A DNA stretch of 64,000 nucleotides from Clostridia bacterium. Lineage in GTDB: Bacteria; Bacillota; Clostridia; Christensenellales; Aristaeellaceae. The stretch spans positions 1-64,000 of the forward strand of contig JAUMVT010000006.1 in assembly GCA_030529995.1 (NCBI GenBank). Reading direction: 5' to 3'. Under the pieces are notes generated by a model, which was given only the letters and a program-made list of their open reading frames with translations, made no database searches and was not told the DNA's origin. A program made the translations under genes and the position numbers. Shown piece by piece: positions 44,491 to 54,817 of the stretch (position 1 is the stretch's first letter; each line of letters opens with the position of its first letter).

Positions 44491-45765
44491 GTGAGGACAC
44501 TTCTTCAAAACGGCTTGGTGTGGCGCCGGGGTCAGTTGACGCCTATGGATCTCATCATCCAGGACGGTCGTGTTTCTGTTCCGAAAAATAATTTTCCCCG
44601 AGAAAATGCGGATCGTGTTTTGAATTGCAAAGGGCTTGTCCTTTTTCCTGGCTTTGCAGATGTGCATGTTCACCTGCGTGAGCCGGGATTTTCTTATAAG
44701 GAGACCATTGCAACAGGCACGAAGGCGGCTGCGCACGGCGGTTACACGGTGGTGTGCGCCATGCCGAACCTGAATCCGCCGCCGGATACCCCGGAGCATC
44801 TGGCGGAAGAGGAAGCCATCATTCGCCGGGACAGCGTCATCCGGGTGCTGCCCTATGGGTGCATTACCATGGGGCAGAAGGGCGTCGGACAGGTTACCGA
44901 TATGGCGGCCATGGCAGCGCATGTGGCTGGCTTCTCGGATGATGGCCGGGGCGTGCGGGACGAGGATACCATGCGGGAGGCCATGTGTAGGTGCCGGGAC
45001 GCACATAGTCTGATTGCCGCCCACTGCGAGGATATGAGCCTGATTCCTGCCGGCGGCGCCATTCATGCTGGAACATATGCCGCTTCGCACGGCATTCCGG
45101 GGATTCCTTCCGAAAGTGAATGGAAGCCTATCGAGCGGGATCTTCGCCTGGCAGAGGAGACAGGATGCCCCTACCATGTGTGCCACGTCAGCTGCAAGGA
45201 ATCGGTTCAGCTGATTCGTGAAGCTAAGCGGCGGCATGTGGATGTGACCTGCGAAACGGGACCTCATTATCTGCTGATGTGTCAGGACGACCTGCAGGAT
45301 GAAGGCAGGTTCAAGATGAATCCTCCCTTGCGTAACAAGGCGGATCAGGAAGCTTTGCTGGAAGGCGTGCTGGATGGCACCATCGACATGATTGCCACGG
45401 ATCACGCGCCGCACAGCGTGGAAGAGAAGAGCAAAGGCCTGCGCAGTTCCGCTATGGGTGTGGTGGGGATCGAAACGGCCTTCCCCCTGTTGTACACCTA
45501 TCTGGTGGAAACGGGGAAGATGCCCCTTGATCGGCTTGTGACCATGATGACTGACGCACCCCGGAAGCGGTTCCGGCTGGATGGGGGCATCGAGGAGGGT
45601 CAGCAGGCGGAAATCACAGCCTATGACCTGCATACGGCGGAAAAGATTGATCCGGCGAAATTCCTGTCCATGGGCAAAGCGACACCTTTTGCAGGCTGGG
45701 AAGTTCATGCGGCCTGTCGATTTACCCTGCTGGGGGATACGCTGGTGTACGGAGGTGAAGGCTGA
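44491..45765 (+). CDS. pyrC: Dihydroorotase
   Basis: 424 residues from the GTG at 44491 (GGGAGGGG upstream). Class I dihydroorotase, which closes carbamoyl aspartate to dihydroorotate. Zinc ligands and active-site motifs are visible: DVHVHLREPG, the later CHVSC and TGPHY His residues, and the catalytic Asp in IATDHAPHS. It starts the pyr operon and overlaps pyrK by one base. Confidence 0.95.
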   Translation: MRTLLQNGLVWRRGQLTPMDLIIQDGRVSVPKNNFPRENADRVLNCKGLVLFPGFADVHVHLREPGFSYKETIATGTKAAAHGGYTVVCAMPNLNPPPDTPEHLAEEEAIIRRDSVIRVLPYGCITMGQKGVGQVTDMAAMAAHVAGFSDDGRGVRDEDTMREAMCRCRDAHSLIAAHCEDMSLIPAGGAIHAGTYAASHGIPGIPSESEWKPIERDLRLAEETGCPYHVCHVSCKESVQLIREAKRRHVDVTCETGPHYLLMCQDDLQDEGRFKMNPPLRNKADQEALLEGVLDGTIDMIATDHAPHSVEEKSKGLRSSAMGVVGIETAFPLLYTYLVETGKMPLDRLVTMMTDAPRKRFRLDGGIEEGQQAEITAYDLHTAEKIDPAKFLSMGKATPFAGWEVHAACRFTLLGDTLVYGGEG

Positions 45766-46487
45766 TGCAGTTTACCATCGAGGAAAATCGTGCGCTGACG
45801 CCGTGGGTATGGAGCATGACCCTGAAGGGAGAAAACAGCGGCATCACACGTCCGGGTCAGTTTGTACAGCTTCAGCTGCCCGGGTTTTATCTGCGGCGGC
45901 CGATTTCTGTCTGCCAATGGGATGCAACCCATCTTCGCCTTGTGTACAAGGTGGTGGGGCAGGGCACGGAAGCCATGACCGGCATGCAGGCAGGCACAAC
46001 ATTGGATGTGCTGACCGGGCTGGGCAACGGCTTTGATGTGGAAGCTTGCGGAGAATCTCCTTTGCTGGTAGGCGGCGGCGTTGGTTTGCCGCCGTTGGTG
46101 GGGCTTGCGGCAGCTTTGCAGCAGGCCGGAAAGAAGCCGCAGGTTGCTGTCGGCTTCGGCACGGCGGAGGAAATTTTCCTGAAGGATGATTTGGAGCGCA
46201 TGGGTGTGCCGGTGCATATTGCCACCATGAATGGCAGTGCCGGGGTGCAGGGGCTTGTGACCAGCGCCATGGAGGGTATTGCCTTCGACAGCGTGTGCGC
46301 CTGCGGTCCCGAACCAATGCTGAAGGCGGTGTACAACTTCGCTGATGTGCCCGGTCAGTTCAGCTTCGAAGAGCGTATGGGCTGCGGTTTCGGTGCCTGC
46401 ATGGGCTGCAGCTGCAAAACCAAGTACGGTACAAAGCGCATCTGCAAAGATGGCCCGGTACTGTGCAGGGAGGAGATTCTATGGTAA
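45765..46487 (+). CDS. pyrK: Dihydroorotate dehydrogenase electron-transfer subunit
   Basis: 240 residues. Ferredoxin-reductase-like protein carrying FAD (RRPISVCQW) and a [2Fe-2S] cluster near the C-terminus (MGCGFGACMGCSC and a further Cys in RICKDGPV). It lets class 1B PyrD use NAD+ as acceptor, as expected for an anaerobe. It shares one base with pyrC and 7 bases with pyrD. Confidence 0.95.
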   Translation: MQFTIEENRALTPWVWSMTLKGENSGITRPGQFVQLQLPGFYLRRPISVCQWDATHLRLVYKVVGQGTEAMTGMQAGTTLDVLTGLGNGFDVEACGESPLLVGGGVGLPPLVGLAAALQQAGKKPQVAVGFGTAEEIFLKDDLERMGVPVHIATMNGSAGVQGLVTSAMEGIAFDSVCACGPEPMLKAVYNFADVPGQFSFEERMGCGFGACMGCSCKTKYGTKRICKDGPVLCREEILW

Positions 46488-47392
46488 AGGATCTGCATGT
46501 TACCCTCTCCGGGGTGGAGCTGCAAAATCCGGTGATCCCGGCCAGCGGCACCTTCGGCTTTGGGCAGGAGTTCCGTCCTTATTATGATATCAACATGCTG
46601 GGCAGCATTTCCTTTAAGGGGACAACCCGGGAGGCACGCTTCGGCAACCCTACGCCCCGCATTGCGGAATGCCCTGCCGGCATGCTGAACAGCGTCGGTC
46701 TGCAGAACCCCGGCGTGGATCACGTGATCGCAGAGGAGCTGCCTCGGCTGCGGGAAGTGTTTCATCAGCCCATTATGGCCAATATCAGCGGATTTTCCGT
46801 GGAGGATTATGTGACCGCCGTGGAGAAGCTTACCCAAGAGGAGCAGGTGGCGCTGCTGGAGATTAACATTTCCTGCCCCAATGTGCGGCACGGCGGCATG
46901 GCCTTCGGCACCAGCCCGGAAGCGGCTGCGGAAATCACCGGAGCGGTGAAGCGGGTGGCCACCAAGCCGGTGTACATGAAACTGAGCCCCAATGTAACGG
47001 ACATTGTGTCCATTGCCAAGGCCTGCGAAGATGCAGGGGCAGACGGTCTGAGCCTGATCAACACCCTGCTGGGAATGCGCATTGACCTGAAGCGGAGAAA
47101 GCCGGTGCTGGCCAATATCATGGGCGGCTACTCCGGCCCCGGCATTTTCCCTGTGGCACTGCGGATGGTGTATCAGGTGACCGGCGCAGTCAAAATCCCG
47201 GTCATCGGCATGGGCGGCATTTCCTCGGCAAGAGATGTGCTGGAAATGATGATGGCCGGTGCCAAGGCAGTGGAGGTAGGTGCGGCCAATCTGGTGGATC
47301 CCTGCGCATGTAAGACCATCATCGAAACCCTGCCGCAGGAGATGGAAAAGCTGGGCATTGAGCGACTGACGGATATTACCCGCGTAGAATAA
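46481..47392 (+). CDS. pyrD: Dihydroorotate dehydrogenase, class 1B catalytic subunit
   Basis: 303 residues from ATG 46481 with GGGAGGAG upstream. FMN-binding TIM barrel that oxidises dihydroorotate to orotate; the catalytic Cys is in NISCPNV, and the FMN phosphate loop is [10 protein letters not shown]. The pairing with pyrK and the 1B-type sequence agree with NAD+ as electron acceptor. Confidence 0.96.
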   Translation: MVKDLHVTLSGVELQNPVIPASGTFGFGQEFRPYYDINMLGSISFKGTTREARFGNPTPRIAECPAGMLNSVGLQNPGVDHVIAEELPRLREVFHQPIMANISGFSVEDYVTAVEKLTQEEQVALLEINISCPNVRHGGMAFGTSPEAAAEITGAVKRVATKPVYMKLSPNVTDIVSIAKACEDAGADGLSLINTLLGMRIDLKRRKPVLANIMGGYSGPGIFPVALRMVYQVTGAVKIPVIGMGGISSARDVLEMMMAGAKAVEVGAANLVDPCACKTIIETLPQEMEKLGIERLTDITRVE

Positions 47393-47406
47393 AGGAGGAA
47401 TCAGCC

Positions 47407-48105
47407 ATGGCAAAGGACGTTATCATTGCGCTGGATTTTGAAAACAAGGAGAAGACCCTTGCCTTTCTGGATCAGTTTCACGGACGGAAGCCCTATGTGA
47501 AAATCGGCATGGAGCTGTACTATGCGGAAGGACCGGACATCGTTCGGGAAATTAAGGCACGGGGGCATCAGATCTTTCTGGATCTGAAGCTTCACGACAT
47601 TCCCAACACGGTGAAGAAGGCCATGCATGTGCTTTCCAAGCTGGATGTGGACATGACCAACCTGCACGCGGCCGGTACCATCGCCATGATGGAGGCTGCC
47701 AAGGAAGGCCTGACCCGCCCAGACGGAAGCTGCGCCGTACTGCTGGCAGTAACCCAGCTGACCTCCACCGGTGAGGAGCGGATGCAGAAGGAACTGCTCA
47801 TCAACGCTACCATGGAGGAAACGGTGAAGCACTATGCCTTGAATGCCAAGGCGGCAGGCCTGCCCGGTGTGGTGTGCTCTCCCTTGGAGGCAGCACTGGT
47901 CAAGGAAGCCTGCGGCAAGGATTTCCTCACGGTAACTCCGGGTATCCGCTTTGCTGACGGGGATGTGGGGGATCAGGTGCGCATCATGACCCCGGAAAGG
48001 GCACGGGCAGCCAGTGACTATATTGTGGTAGGCCGTCCCATTACGGCAGCGCAGGATCCTGTGGCGGCTTACGAACGCTGTGTCAGAGAGTTTCTGGGCG
48101 AATAA
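47407..48105 (+). CDS. pyrF: Orotidine 5'-phosphate decarboxylase
   Basis: 232 residues with AAAGGAGG before the ATG. Cytoplasmic TIM-barrel enzyme making UMP from OMP. The catalytic Lys-Asp array is in [13 protein letters not shown], and the phosphate-binding end has VTPGIR and VVGRPI. Short-form PyrF of the Bacillus type. It follows pyrD after 14 bases. Confidence 0.96.
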   Translation: MAKDVIIALDFENKEKTLAFLDQFHGRKPYVKIGMELYYAEGPDIVREIKARGHQIFLDLKLHDIPNTVKKAMHVLSKLDVDMTNLHAAGTIAMMEAAKEGLTRPDGSCAVLLAVTQLTSTGEERMQKELLINATMEETVKHYALNAKAAGLPGVVCSPLEAALVKEACGKDFLTVTPGIRFADGDVGDQVRIMTPERARAASDYIVVGRPITAAQDPVAAYERCVREFLGE

Positions 48106-48156
48106 CCGATATTGCCCGTCAAATAAAAACATGGACAAAGAAAGGAAGAGAGAAAG

Positions 48157-48798
48157 ATGAAAAAGAAGATTGCTAAGGATCTGCTGAAGATTGGTGCTGT
48201 GTTCCTCCGCCCTGATGAACCCTTTACCTGGGCCAGCGGCATTAAGAGCCCCATTTACTGCGATAACCGGCTGACTCTTTCCACCACCAAGGTGCGCACG
48301 GACGTGGAGGAAGGCCTGAAGGAAACCATTGAAAAGTTCTACCCGGATGTGGAGGTGCTGATGGGTACTTCTACCGCCGGTATAGCTCATGCAGCCATTA
48401 CCGCTCACTTGATGGGTCTGCCCATGGGTTATGTTCGCGGCGGTGCCAAGGATCACGGCCGTGGCAACCAGATTGAAGGCAAGCTGGAGAAAGGTCAGAA
48501 GGTGGTTGTGGTGGAAGACCTGATTTCCACCGGCGGCAGCGTGCTGGAAGTGGTGCAGGTGCTGCGGGACGCGGGAGCCGAGGTGCTGGGCGTTGCCTCC
48601 ATCTTCACCTATGGCATGCAGAAGGGACTGGATCGTCTGGCGGAAGCTAAGGTGGAAAATCACAGCCTGAGCAACTTTGATGTGCTGTGCGAGGTAGCTG
48701 CCAAGGAAGGCTACATCAAGGAAGAGGATGTGGAGCGGCTGAAGCAGTTCCGTGCCAATCCTTCCGATGAGAGCTGGATGAACAAACCTCAGGATTGA
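48157..48798 (+). CDS. pyrE: Orotate phosphoribosyltransferase
   Basis: 213 residues, GGAAGAGAG before the ATG. It joins orotate and PRPP to OMP. The PRPP loop [13 protein letters not shown] and the flexible catalytic loop [10 protein letters not shown] are present. The 51-base gap after pyrF is the largest between neighbouring genes in this operon and has no clear promoter. Confidence 0.95.
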   Translation: MKKKIAKDLLKIGAVFLRPDEPFTWASGIKSPIYCDNRLTLSTTKVRTDVEEGLKETIEKFYPDVEVLMGTSTAGIAHAAITAHLMGLPMGYVRGGAKDHGRGNQIEGKLEKGQKVVVVEDLISTGGSVLEVVQVLRDAGAEVLGVASIFTYGMQKGLDRLAEAKVENHSLSNFDVLCEVAAKEGYIKEEDVERLKQFRANPSDESWMNKPQD

Positions 48799-48816
48799 TG
48801 GTGAAAGGACGAGGGT

Positions 48817-49731
48817 ATGAGAAGCTTAATCGACATCACGGATTTTTCCGTGGAAGAAGTGACCCGTGTGCTGGACTTGGCAGATGAAATGATCGCCGAT
48901 CCGGCTCGGTGGCGTACGGCCATGCAGGGGAAAATCCTGGCGACCCTGTTCTTCGAGCCCAGTACCCGAACCAGACTGAGTTTCGAATCAGCCATGCTGA
49001 GCCTTGGGGGCAGCGTGCTGGGATTCGCCGGGGCGGATTCCTCCTCCACCACCAAGGGAGAAACCTTGACGGATACCATCCGGGTGGTCAGCGGCTACTG
49101 CGACATTATTGCCATGCGGCATCCCAAGGAAGGCGCGCCCATGGCAGCCAAACTGTGCAGTGATGTACCCATCATCAACGCCGGGGACGGGGGACATAAT
49201 CATCCCACCCAAACCCTGACTGACTTGATGACCATCCGCCGGGAAAAGGGCAGGCTGGATCACCTGACGATTGGTCTGTGCGGCGACCTGAAGTTTGGTC
49301 GCACGGTGCATTCCCTGATTGGCGCCATGAGCCGCTATCCCGGGGTGACCTTTGTGCTGATTTCGCCTCCGGAGCTCCGGACACCGGATTACGTGCTCCA
49401 GTCCCTGCAGGATCAGGGCATTCCCTATCGTGAAACGGAAAGTCTGGAAGAAGCCATGCCGGAGCTGGACATTCTGTATATGACCCGTGTGCAGAAGGAA
49501 CGGTTCTTCAATGAAGCGGACTATGTTCGACTGAAGGATACCTACATCCTTGACCCGGAGAAGCTGCGCACGGCCAAGGCAGATCTGCGGATTCTGCATC
49601 CCCTGCCTCGCGTGAATGAAATCTCCACCCGGGTGGATGCGGATCCCAGAGCGGTTTACTTTAAGCAGACCCGGAACGGCCGGTTTGTCCGCATGGCGCT
49701 CATTAAGACACTGCTGGAGGATATGCAATGA
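48817..49731 (+). CDS. pyrB: Aspartate carbamoyltransferase catalytic subunit
   Basis: 304 residues. The carbamoyl-phosphate site [14 protein letters not shown] and the aspartate site (HPTQTLTDL, then PLPRVNEI) are complete. It makes carbamoyl aspartate, the first committed step. A GAAAGGACGAGG-type site precedes the ATG. The presence of pyrI immediately after, overlapping by 4 bases, indicates an E. coli-type regulated dodecamer. Confidence 0.96.
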   Translation: MRSLIDITDFSVEEVTRVLDLADEMIADPARWRTAMQGKILATLFFEPSTRTRLSFESAMLSLGGSVLGFAGADSSSTTKGETLTDTIRVVSGYCDIIAMRHPKEGAPMAAKLCSDVPIINAGDGGHNHPTQTLTDLMTIRREKGRLDHLTIGLCGDLKFGRTVHSLIGAMSRYPGVTFVLISPPELRTPDYVLQSLQDQGIPYRETESLEEAMPELDILYMTRVQKERFFNEADYVRLKDTYILDPEKLRTAKADLRILHPLPRVNEISTRVDADPRAVYFKQTRNGRFVRMALIKTLLEDMQ

Positions 49732-50147
49732 ACATTGACGGCATTAAGCGCGGCATTGTGCTGGATCATATTCAGGCAGGCCGCAGCATGGAAATCTATC
49801 ACGACCTGCATCTGGATGAGCTGGACTGCTCGGTAGCATTGATCCGCAATGTGAAGAGCGATGCCATGGGCAAGAAGGACATTATCAAGATTGACGACGA
49901 TATTCAGGTGGATCTGGATGTGCTGGGCTATCTGGATCCCGGCATTACGGTGAACATCATTGAAGATGGCCGGGTGGTGGAAAAGAAGCACCTGGCATTG
50001 CCTGAAAAGCTGGTGAATGTGGTGCACTGCCGCAATCCCCGGTGCATTACCACCGCAGAGCCTGCCTTGGATCAGGTGTTCCGCCTGACGGATGCCAAGC
50101 GGGGCGTGTATCGCTGCATGTACTGCGATGCGGAGTGCCGGCGATGA
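49728..50147 (+). CDS. pyrI: Aspartate carbamoyltransferase regulatory subunit
   Basis: 139 residues. The N-terminal allosteric domain ([13 protein letters not shown], binding CTP/ATP) and the C-terminal zinc domain with four Cys ([10 protein letters not shown] and CMYCDAEC) are present. It gives nucleotide feedback control of PyrB. The start overlaps the pyrB stop, and its own stop overlaps the start of the ASCH gene. Confidence 0.95.
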   Translation: MNIDGIKRGIVLDHIQAGRSMEIYHDLHLDELDCSVALIRNVKSDAMGKKDIIKIDDDIQVDLDVLGYLDPGITVNIIEDGRVVEKKHLALPEKLVNVVHCRNPRCITTAEPALDQVFRLTDAKRGVYRCMYCDAECRR

Positions 50148-50623
50148 GCGAAAGCTTCTGGGATCGCTTTGTAACCTACTATGCTTCCACCCCCAGCCGG
50201 AGGAGAGGCCGCAGGCGGGACGAAGTGCTGACCTGCGCAGGCGTAGGTTTGCTTTCCGATTCCCCGGAGGAAAATGACCGCCTGCTGGATGAAATCCTGT
50301 CCAAGCGGCGGACGGCTATCATTACCCTGCAGGCAGACTGGCCGGAGGGCAAGGCGTTTCCCCACGCGGAGGAATACCATGTGCTGATGGACAGTCAGGG
50401 GCAGGAACGGTGTGTTATCCGTACGGGCGGGGCATACCTGACCACCTTTCGGGACATGCGGGAGGACTTTGCCCTGGCGGAAGGCCGTGCGGAAAGTATG
50501 AACGCCTGGCGAAACCGAACACGGGAGGCCATCAAGCACTGGTGTGCCATGCACGGACAACCCTTTTCCGTGGATATGCCCATGGTGGTGGAAACCTTCA
50601 CCATGGTCTATTGGGAAGAATAA
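50144..50623 (+). CDS. ASCH-domain protein in the pyr operon
   Basis: 159 residues; ATG 50144 overlaps the pyrI stop (ATGA). The C-terminal two thirds match ASCH proteins: a beta-barrel part with RCVIRTGG, then FRDMREDFALAEG and MNAWRNRTREAIKHW, the family's EG-x-W pattern. ASCH folds resemble PUA RNA-binding domains, and the E. coli member YqfB hydrolyses N4-acetylcytidine. Because it is coupled to pyrimidine synthesis, a role in pyrimidine nucleoside salvage or sensing is inferred. It is the last gene before the operon terminator. Confidence 0.78.
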   Translation: MSESFWDRFVTYYASTPSRRRGRRRDEVLTCAGVGLLSDSPEENDRLLDEILSKRRTAIITLQADWPEGKAFPHAEEYHVLMDSQGQERCVIRTGGAYLTTFRDMREDFALAEGRAESMNAWRNRTREAIKHWCAMHGQPFSVDMPMVVETFTMVYWEE

Positions 50624-50656
50624 AGAGACGGCGGAAAATCTTTCAAAGAATGAGAA

Positions 50657-50700
50657 CGACCCGGGATTCCATCACTCGGACAGGAATCCCGGGTCGCTTT
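50657..50700 (+). terminator. Terminator of the pyr operon
   Basis: A perfect 14-bp stem (CGACCCGGGATTCC and its complement), 12-base loop, then a short T run. Confidence 0.85.
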
Positions 50701-50748
50701 GTATAGACTGCTTAAGGGAATGCGCCATGATTCAAAGGCGTCCCTCAT

Positions 50749-50946
50749 TCATGGCAGGAACCGTGCCTTCAGAAATACCAACAAATAAACAAGGACAATG
50801 AATGAAACGATGCTGATGAGCAGGATGCGAAGCACCTTCCACCAAGGCGCAATCTTCCTTCTTTTGCTTCGCCGCTTTGCGGAGGTTTTTCGTCTGGCCG
50901 GGGCTTTTGTCCTGGACTTTGCGGATGTTGTTTTTTTAACGGGCAC
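50749..50946 (-). CDS. Small basic single-pass membrane protein
   Basis: 65 residues. GTG start at 50946 with AAAGGAGG 9 bases upstream and only 15 bases after the preceding gene, so it is likely real and cotranscribed. The first 33 residues are about half Lys and Arg, the rest is one membrane helix (about 38-58) with a short tail. The basic part should face the cytoplasm and could touch nucleic acid or phospholipid. No family recognised. Confidence 0.6.
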   Translation of the reverse strand: MPVKKTTSAKSRTKAPARRKTSAKRRSKRRKIAPWWKVLRILLISIVSFIVLVYLLVFLKARFLP

Positions 50947-50961
50947 GCGAGAAAGCCTCCT

Positions 50962-51615
50962 TTAATTGAACCGAATGATCCATTCTGGGGTAGGGTAGGA
51001 GGAAGTAAGCAGACTGGTCATCAGCACCTCAGCGTTGCTTTGGGCTGCTTCCAGAATGCCCATGGACAGCGCCTTTTCCTTGCCTTGCTCTTCCATCAGC
51101 TGTTGATTGGTGTTCATCTGGGAAATTTTCAGCGGGTTAAAAATGTTGCTGGATTCATCGTATACTTCCAGAGAGTCCAGATCAAGGGAGGTTTCCAAAA
51201 TCGTCACTTCCGGGAGCGATACGGTAACAATCTTGTGCTTCTCATCCACGGTCAGGGAAACATCGGCGAAATTCAGCCCTGCCTTGATCGTTACATCGTA
51301 GCTGAAAATATACTTGGAGTCTGTCAAGGGAACGTCAATGCCAAAAAGCTTTGCCTTTGATGCATCCTTGTTGACAATGGTCACGTAGGCTTCCTGAGTG
51401 GCCAGCTCGCCAATGTCCTGCATCCGCTGCTCAACGGCCTTGGAGGAAATGCCCTGACTCTGGAAGAATGTGCTATGCACAAAGAGACCAATCAAGACCA
51501 GCACCGCAATGACGACCGCATAGCCCGTCACCTTTTGATGGGCGTGGACAAGGGTGAAGAGCTTGCGGAAGAAAATCTTCAAACCAGTCCGTATCTTTGC
51601 CAGAGAATCTTTCAT
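50962..51615 (-). CDS. DUF4230-like membrane-anchored protein
   Basis: 217 residues from ATG 51615 (AAGGAG 11 bases upstream). A short basic cytoplasmic tail leads to one membrane helix (about 28-50), then an extracellular domain of beta strands with YIFSYDVTIKAGLNF and VTVSLPEVTILE, the pattern of DUF4230 proteins. Function of the family is unknown. It is cotranscribed with the small basic membrane protein. Confidence 0.68.
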   Translation of the reverse strand: MKDSLAKIRTGLKIFFRKLFTLVHAHQKVTGYAVVIAVLVLIGLFVHSTFFQSQGISSKAVEQRMQDIGELATQEAYVTIVNKDASKAKLFGIDVPLTDSKYIFSYDVTIKAGLNFADVSLTVDEKHKIVTVSLPEVTILETSLDLDSLEVYDESSNIFNPLKISQMNTNQQLMEEQGKEKALSMGILEAAQSNAEVLMTSLLTSSYPTPEWIIRFN

Positions 51616-51705
51616 GGAAACCAACACTCCTTTGCTTTGTAAATGATGTGCCATGCACAAAATCAACAATGAAAAGCAACTACAGGGTGCTGTTCCAGAA
51701 TATGC

Positions 51706-51735
51706 AAAAAAGGACAGCCTCCTGCGGAGGCTGTC
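51706..51735 (-). terminator. Terminator of the amino acid importer operon
   Basis: On the minus strand a perfect 10-bp stem (GACAGCCTCC / GGAGGCTGTC) with a 3-base loop is followed by CTTTTTTG. Confidence 0.92.
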
Positions 51736-51757
51736 TAGACAGCGCTTCATGCCGTGT

Positions 51758-52543
51758 TTACTTCTGCGTAATGTCCTTGCCGAAGTACTTTTCGGAAATA
51801 CGGGTCAGTTCACCCTCGTCGGCAAGCTCTTCGATGGCCTGATTGATGGCCGCCAGCAGGGTAGCGGAATCCTCACCCTTGCGCACAGGCAGTGCTACCT
51901 GAGAGGCTTCCTCCGTCAGGGCAACAATCTTAATGTTGGCATCAGGATGGACGCTCAGGTAGTCGTATACGGAGACCTCTGCGTTCAGCGTTGCGTCCGC
52001 CCGGCCGGACAGCACCATCTGAATGGTCTGATCCAGGGTGTCCACACCGACAGCGGTAGCGCCGTAGCTTTCCGCCAGAAGCATGTAGGTGCTGGCAATG
52101 GAGTTGGCGGTCTTCTTGCCGTTCAGGTCTTCGAAGGATGTGATGGTGTCGTTATCCCCACGCACCACCAGCGCCGTGCGAATGTAGCCGTAGGGGGTGG
52201 AGAAATCGTACTTCTCACTCCGCTCATCGGTGATTTCCACACCGTTGGCGGCAATATCATAGCGCTGTGCGTCCAGTCCGGCAAAGATGCCGTCCCACTC
52301 AGTTTCCACAAAGGTAGCGGTGACGCCCAGTTTGGCGGCGATGGCCTGTGCTACTTCCACGTCAAAGCCGACAAGAGTGTCATTTTCATCATGATAGGTC
52401 CAGGGTGCCCATGCGCCTTCGGTGGCGATAATGATTTCGCCCTTCTGCTGAATGCGGCTCAGCAGGTCGCCATCCTCCGCAAAGGCAGGCAGTGCGGCCA
52501 GTGCCAGGAACAGCGCCATGGTCAGGCAAAGCAGTTTCTTCAT
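51758..52543 (-). CDS. Polar amino acid ABC importer, substrate-binding protein
   Basis: 261 residues. Signal peptide ([13 protein letters not shown], cut after AFA near 22) without a lipobox Cys. The mature part is a family 3 solute-binding fold: [37 protein letters not shown] and a late YFGKD end. Substrate is a polar amino acid or cystine-like compound. It shares 4 bases with the ATPase gene. Confidence 0.9.
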   Translation of the reverse strand: MKKLLCLTMALFLALAALPAFAEDGDLLSRIQQKGEIIIATEGAWAPWTYHDENDTLVGFDVEVAQAIAAKLGVTATFVETEWDGIFAGLDAQRYDIAANGVEITDERSEKYDFSTPYGYIRTALVVRGDNDTITSFEDLNGKKTANSIASTYMLLAESYGATAVGVDTLDQTIQMVLSGRADATLNAEVSVYDYLSVHPDANIKIVALTEEASQVALPVRKGEDSATLLAAINQAIEELADEGELTRISEKYFGKDITQK

Positions 52544-53301
52544 TTTTCTTTTTCCTCCTTGATTTCTTGGTGATCCAGCATGCGTAGAAAGGCACGGGTA
52601 CGCTCCTGCTGAGGGTGTTCAAAGAAATCGTGAGCAGGGGCTGTTTCCACCACCACTCCATTTTCCATGAATACCACTCGCTGGGATACATTCCGGGCAA
52701 AACCCATTTCGTGGGTGACCACCAGCATGGTCATGCCTTCCTGTGCAAGGTCACGCATTACCGAAAGCACCTCGCCTGTAAGCTCCGGATCCAGGGCAGA
52801 GGTGGGTTCGTCAAAGTAGATGATTTCCGGCTGAGTCGCCAGCGCCCGGGCAATGGCCACACGCTGCTGCTGACCGCCGGACAGTTGATTGGGATAATGC
52901 TTGCTCCAGTCTGCCAGGCCTACCTTGGCCAGCATGTCCATGCCCAGCTTTTCGGCCTTGTCACGGGGCATTTTTCGGGCAACGATCAGCCCTTCCGTTA
53001 CGTTCTGCAGCGCTGTTTTGTTGGCAAACAGGTTGTAGTTCTGGAACACGAAGGCTGTTTTCTTCCGCAGGCGGTGAATGTCCTTCTTGCTGACCTGCCC
53101 AAAGCGGAAGGTCTCTCCATCGAAGATCATTTCCCCGCCGTCGGCCTGCTCCAGAAAGTTCAGGCAGCGCAGGAGGGTGGTCTTCCCGGATCCGCTGGGG
53201 CCCAGGATGGCAATCACGTCCCCTTTGTCAACCTTCAGGCTTACATCCTTGAGCACCGGCAAATCTCCGAAGGATTTGCGAATGTTGCGTACCTCCAGCA
53301 T
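52540..53301 (-). CDS. Polar amino acid ABC importer, ATPase
   Basis: 253 residues from ATG 53301 with AAAGGAG 9 bases upstream. GlnQ-type: Walker [11 protein letters not shown]-loop VFQNYNLF, signature LSGGQQQR, Walker [13 protein letters not shown], switch VTHEM. It starts 4 bases after the permease gene stop. Confidence 0.95.
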   Translation of the reverse strand: MLEVRNIRKSFGDLPVLKDVSLKVDKGDVIAILGPSGSGKTTLLRCLNFLEQADGGEMIFDGETFRFGQVSKKDIHRLRKKTAFVFQNYNLFANKTALQNVTEGLIVARKMPRDKAEKLGMDMLAKVGLADWSKHYPNQLSGGQQQRVAIARALATQPEIIYFDEPTSALDPELTGEVLSVMRDLAQEGMTMLVVTHEMGFARNVSQRVVFMENGVVVETAPAHDFFEHPQQERTRAFLRMLDHQEIKEEKEK

Positions 53302-53305
53302 GGAC

Positions 53306-53977
53306 TCACTCCTTTCGCCCATAGGCGGACAGCCGCTTTTCTCCGATGCGCTGCAGGCGTGTCAGCACTGTGGAAAAGAGCAGATAGATCAGCCCGACTT
53401 CGCAGTACAGAGGCAGCATTTCGTAGGTTCGGGCAGCAATCCGCTGGGTGGCCATGAACATTTCCATCACTGTAATGTTGGAGGCCAGGGAAGTGTCCTT
53501 CACCATGGAAATCAGGGAGTTGGACAGGGGCGGGAAAGCGGTGCGCAGGGCCTGGGGAAGGACGATGCGCCGCATGATCTGCATATAGCTCATGCCCACG
53601 CAGTATCCAGCTTCAATCTGCCCCACAGGTACGGCCTCCAGTGCGGCACGCATGGTTTCGGCGCAGTAAGCACCTTCGTTAATGGAGAAGACAATGACTG
53701 CCGCCGGAAAGGGATCCAGAATAATGCCCACATCCGGCAGGCCGTAAAATACCACAAACAGCTGTACCAGCAAAGGCGTGCCCCGAATGATCCAGATATA
53801 AAACCTTGCCAGGGGCGTCAGAACCGGTACCTTGGCATACTGCACCAGGGCAACGGCAATGGCGATGATCATGGCGAAGGTGAAGGAAAGAATCGTTAAC
53901 GGAATGGTCATGGTCAACCCGGGCAGCAGAATCTTTCCGAAAGAATCCACCAGCAGGTTGAACACTTTTTCGCTCAT
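53306..53977 (-). CDS. Polar amino acid ABC importer, permease
   Basis: 223 residues from ATG 53977 with AGAGGG upstream; the longer frame back to 54070 overlaps the promoter. Five membrane helices with the HisM/GlnP signatures [17 protein letters not shown] and the cytoplasmic EAA loop ([21 protein letters not shown]). One permease gene, so probably a homodimer. First gene of the operon. Confidence 0.94.
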   Translation of the reverse strand: MSEKVFNLLVDSFGKILLPGLTMTIPLTILSFTFAMIIAIAVALVQYAKVPVLTPLARFYIWIIRGTPLLVQLFVVFYGLPDVGIILDPFPAAVIVFSINEGAYCAETMRAALEAVPVGQIEAGYCVGMSYMQIMRRIVLPQALRTAFPPLSNSLISMVKDTSLASNITVMEMFMATQRIAARTYEMLPLYCEVGLIYLLFSTVLTRLQRIGEKRLSAYGRKE

Positions 53978-54008
53978 AGCAAACCCTCTTTCGCGTCGAT
54001 ACGATAGG

Positions 54009-54037
54009 AGTATGAAGTCATTTAACAAAAATGTCAA
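54009..54037 (-). promoter_or_regulatory. Promoter of the amino acid importer operon
   Basis: On the minus strand TTGACA (54032-54037), 17 bp, CATACT (54009-54014). Confidence 0.65.
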
Positions 54038-54162
54038 GGGGAACGACAAAAAGAATACGAAGATAGACAAAAAGGGGAATGAATGATCTTATCATAAGGA
54101 CATGGATCGAAACATACAAAGGCTGATGGCCACAGCCAATGAAAAAATGGGAGGCATAACCT

Positions 54163-54816
54163 GTGAAAAAGAAGCTTGGTAAACTGACCAAGACCGGGAT
54201 TATTCTGCTGGTGGTATCTTTTCTGGCATGGCTGGGATTTGTGGCGTGTATTTTCGTTGGGCTTGGGACGATTGCCACATCCACCACGGATGCGTGGGAA
54301 GCCTTCAACATGTCTAATCAGCTGCTGATGGCGGAAGTCATGCTGCTGGGTTCTGCGGCAATGCCCCTGTTCTTTGTCGAAATGTTTTCCGCACAGGCAA
54401 AGGGGAAGACGGGCGGCATGGTGACAAGTGCTCTGCTGGTGGCTGCATGGCTGGTGTACGTGTACAAGGATACAGCGGTGCTTGTCTTCCAGGGAGCAAC
54501 GGAGGGCGGCAATCTGACTACCTTCCTTGCTGATCTGGTTGCGCCATTGCTGGCGATCCTGGCCATTCTGCTGAGTAACCGTCCGCTGGCGATTATTGCA
54601 GCCATTGCTTCCTTGGCGGCGATGCTTGCCAATGCATCCGGCGCAACGCAAATCAGTACCATCATCAAGGCCTACGGAGCAGGATATACGACGGCATCCT
54701 TCAGAAATATTCGGGATCTTCTGACCGCCTTGCCGGTGGCAGCGGAATTGATTTATGGGTTCGGCATGTTCTTTGGTCTGCTTGGGGTCAAGAAGGAATC
54801 AAAGGAGGTAGCTTAA
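54163..54816 (+). CDS. Integral membrane protein, unknown function
   Basis: 217 residues. GTG start with GGGAGG 8 bases upstream. Six or so hydrophobic segments with short loops; a basic N-terminus (KKKLGKLTK) and a charged C-terminus (KKESKEVA). No motif or family recognised. It is followed after one base by a gene for a small secreted protein, so the two are probably one unit. Confidence 0.7.
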   Translation: MKKKLGKLTKTGIILLVVSFLAWLGFVACIFVGLGTIATSTTDAWEAFNMSNQLLMAEVMLLGSAAMPLFFVEMFSAQAKGKTGGMVTSALLVAAWLVYVYKDTAVLVFQGATEGGNLTTFLADLVAPLLAILAILLSNRPLAIIAAIASLAAMLANASGATQISTIIKAYGAGYTTASFRNIRDLLTALPVAAELIYGFGMFFGLLGVKKESKEVA

Positions 54817-54817
54817 A

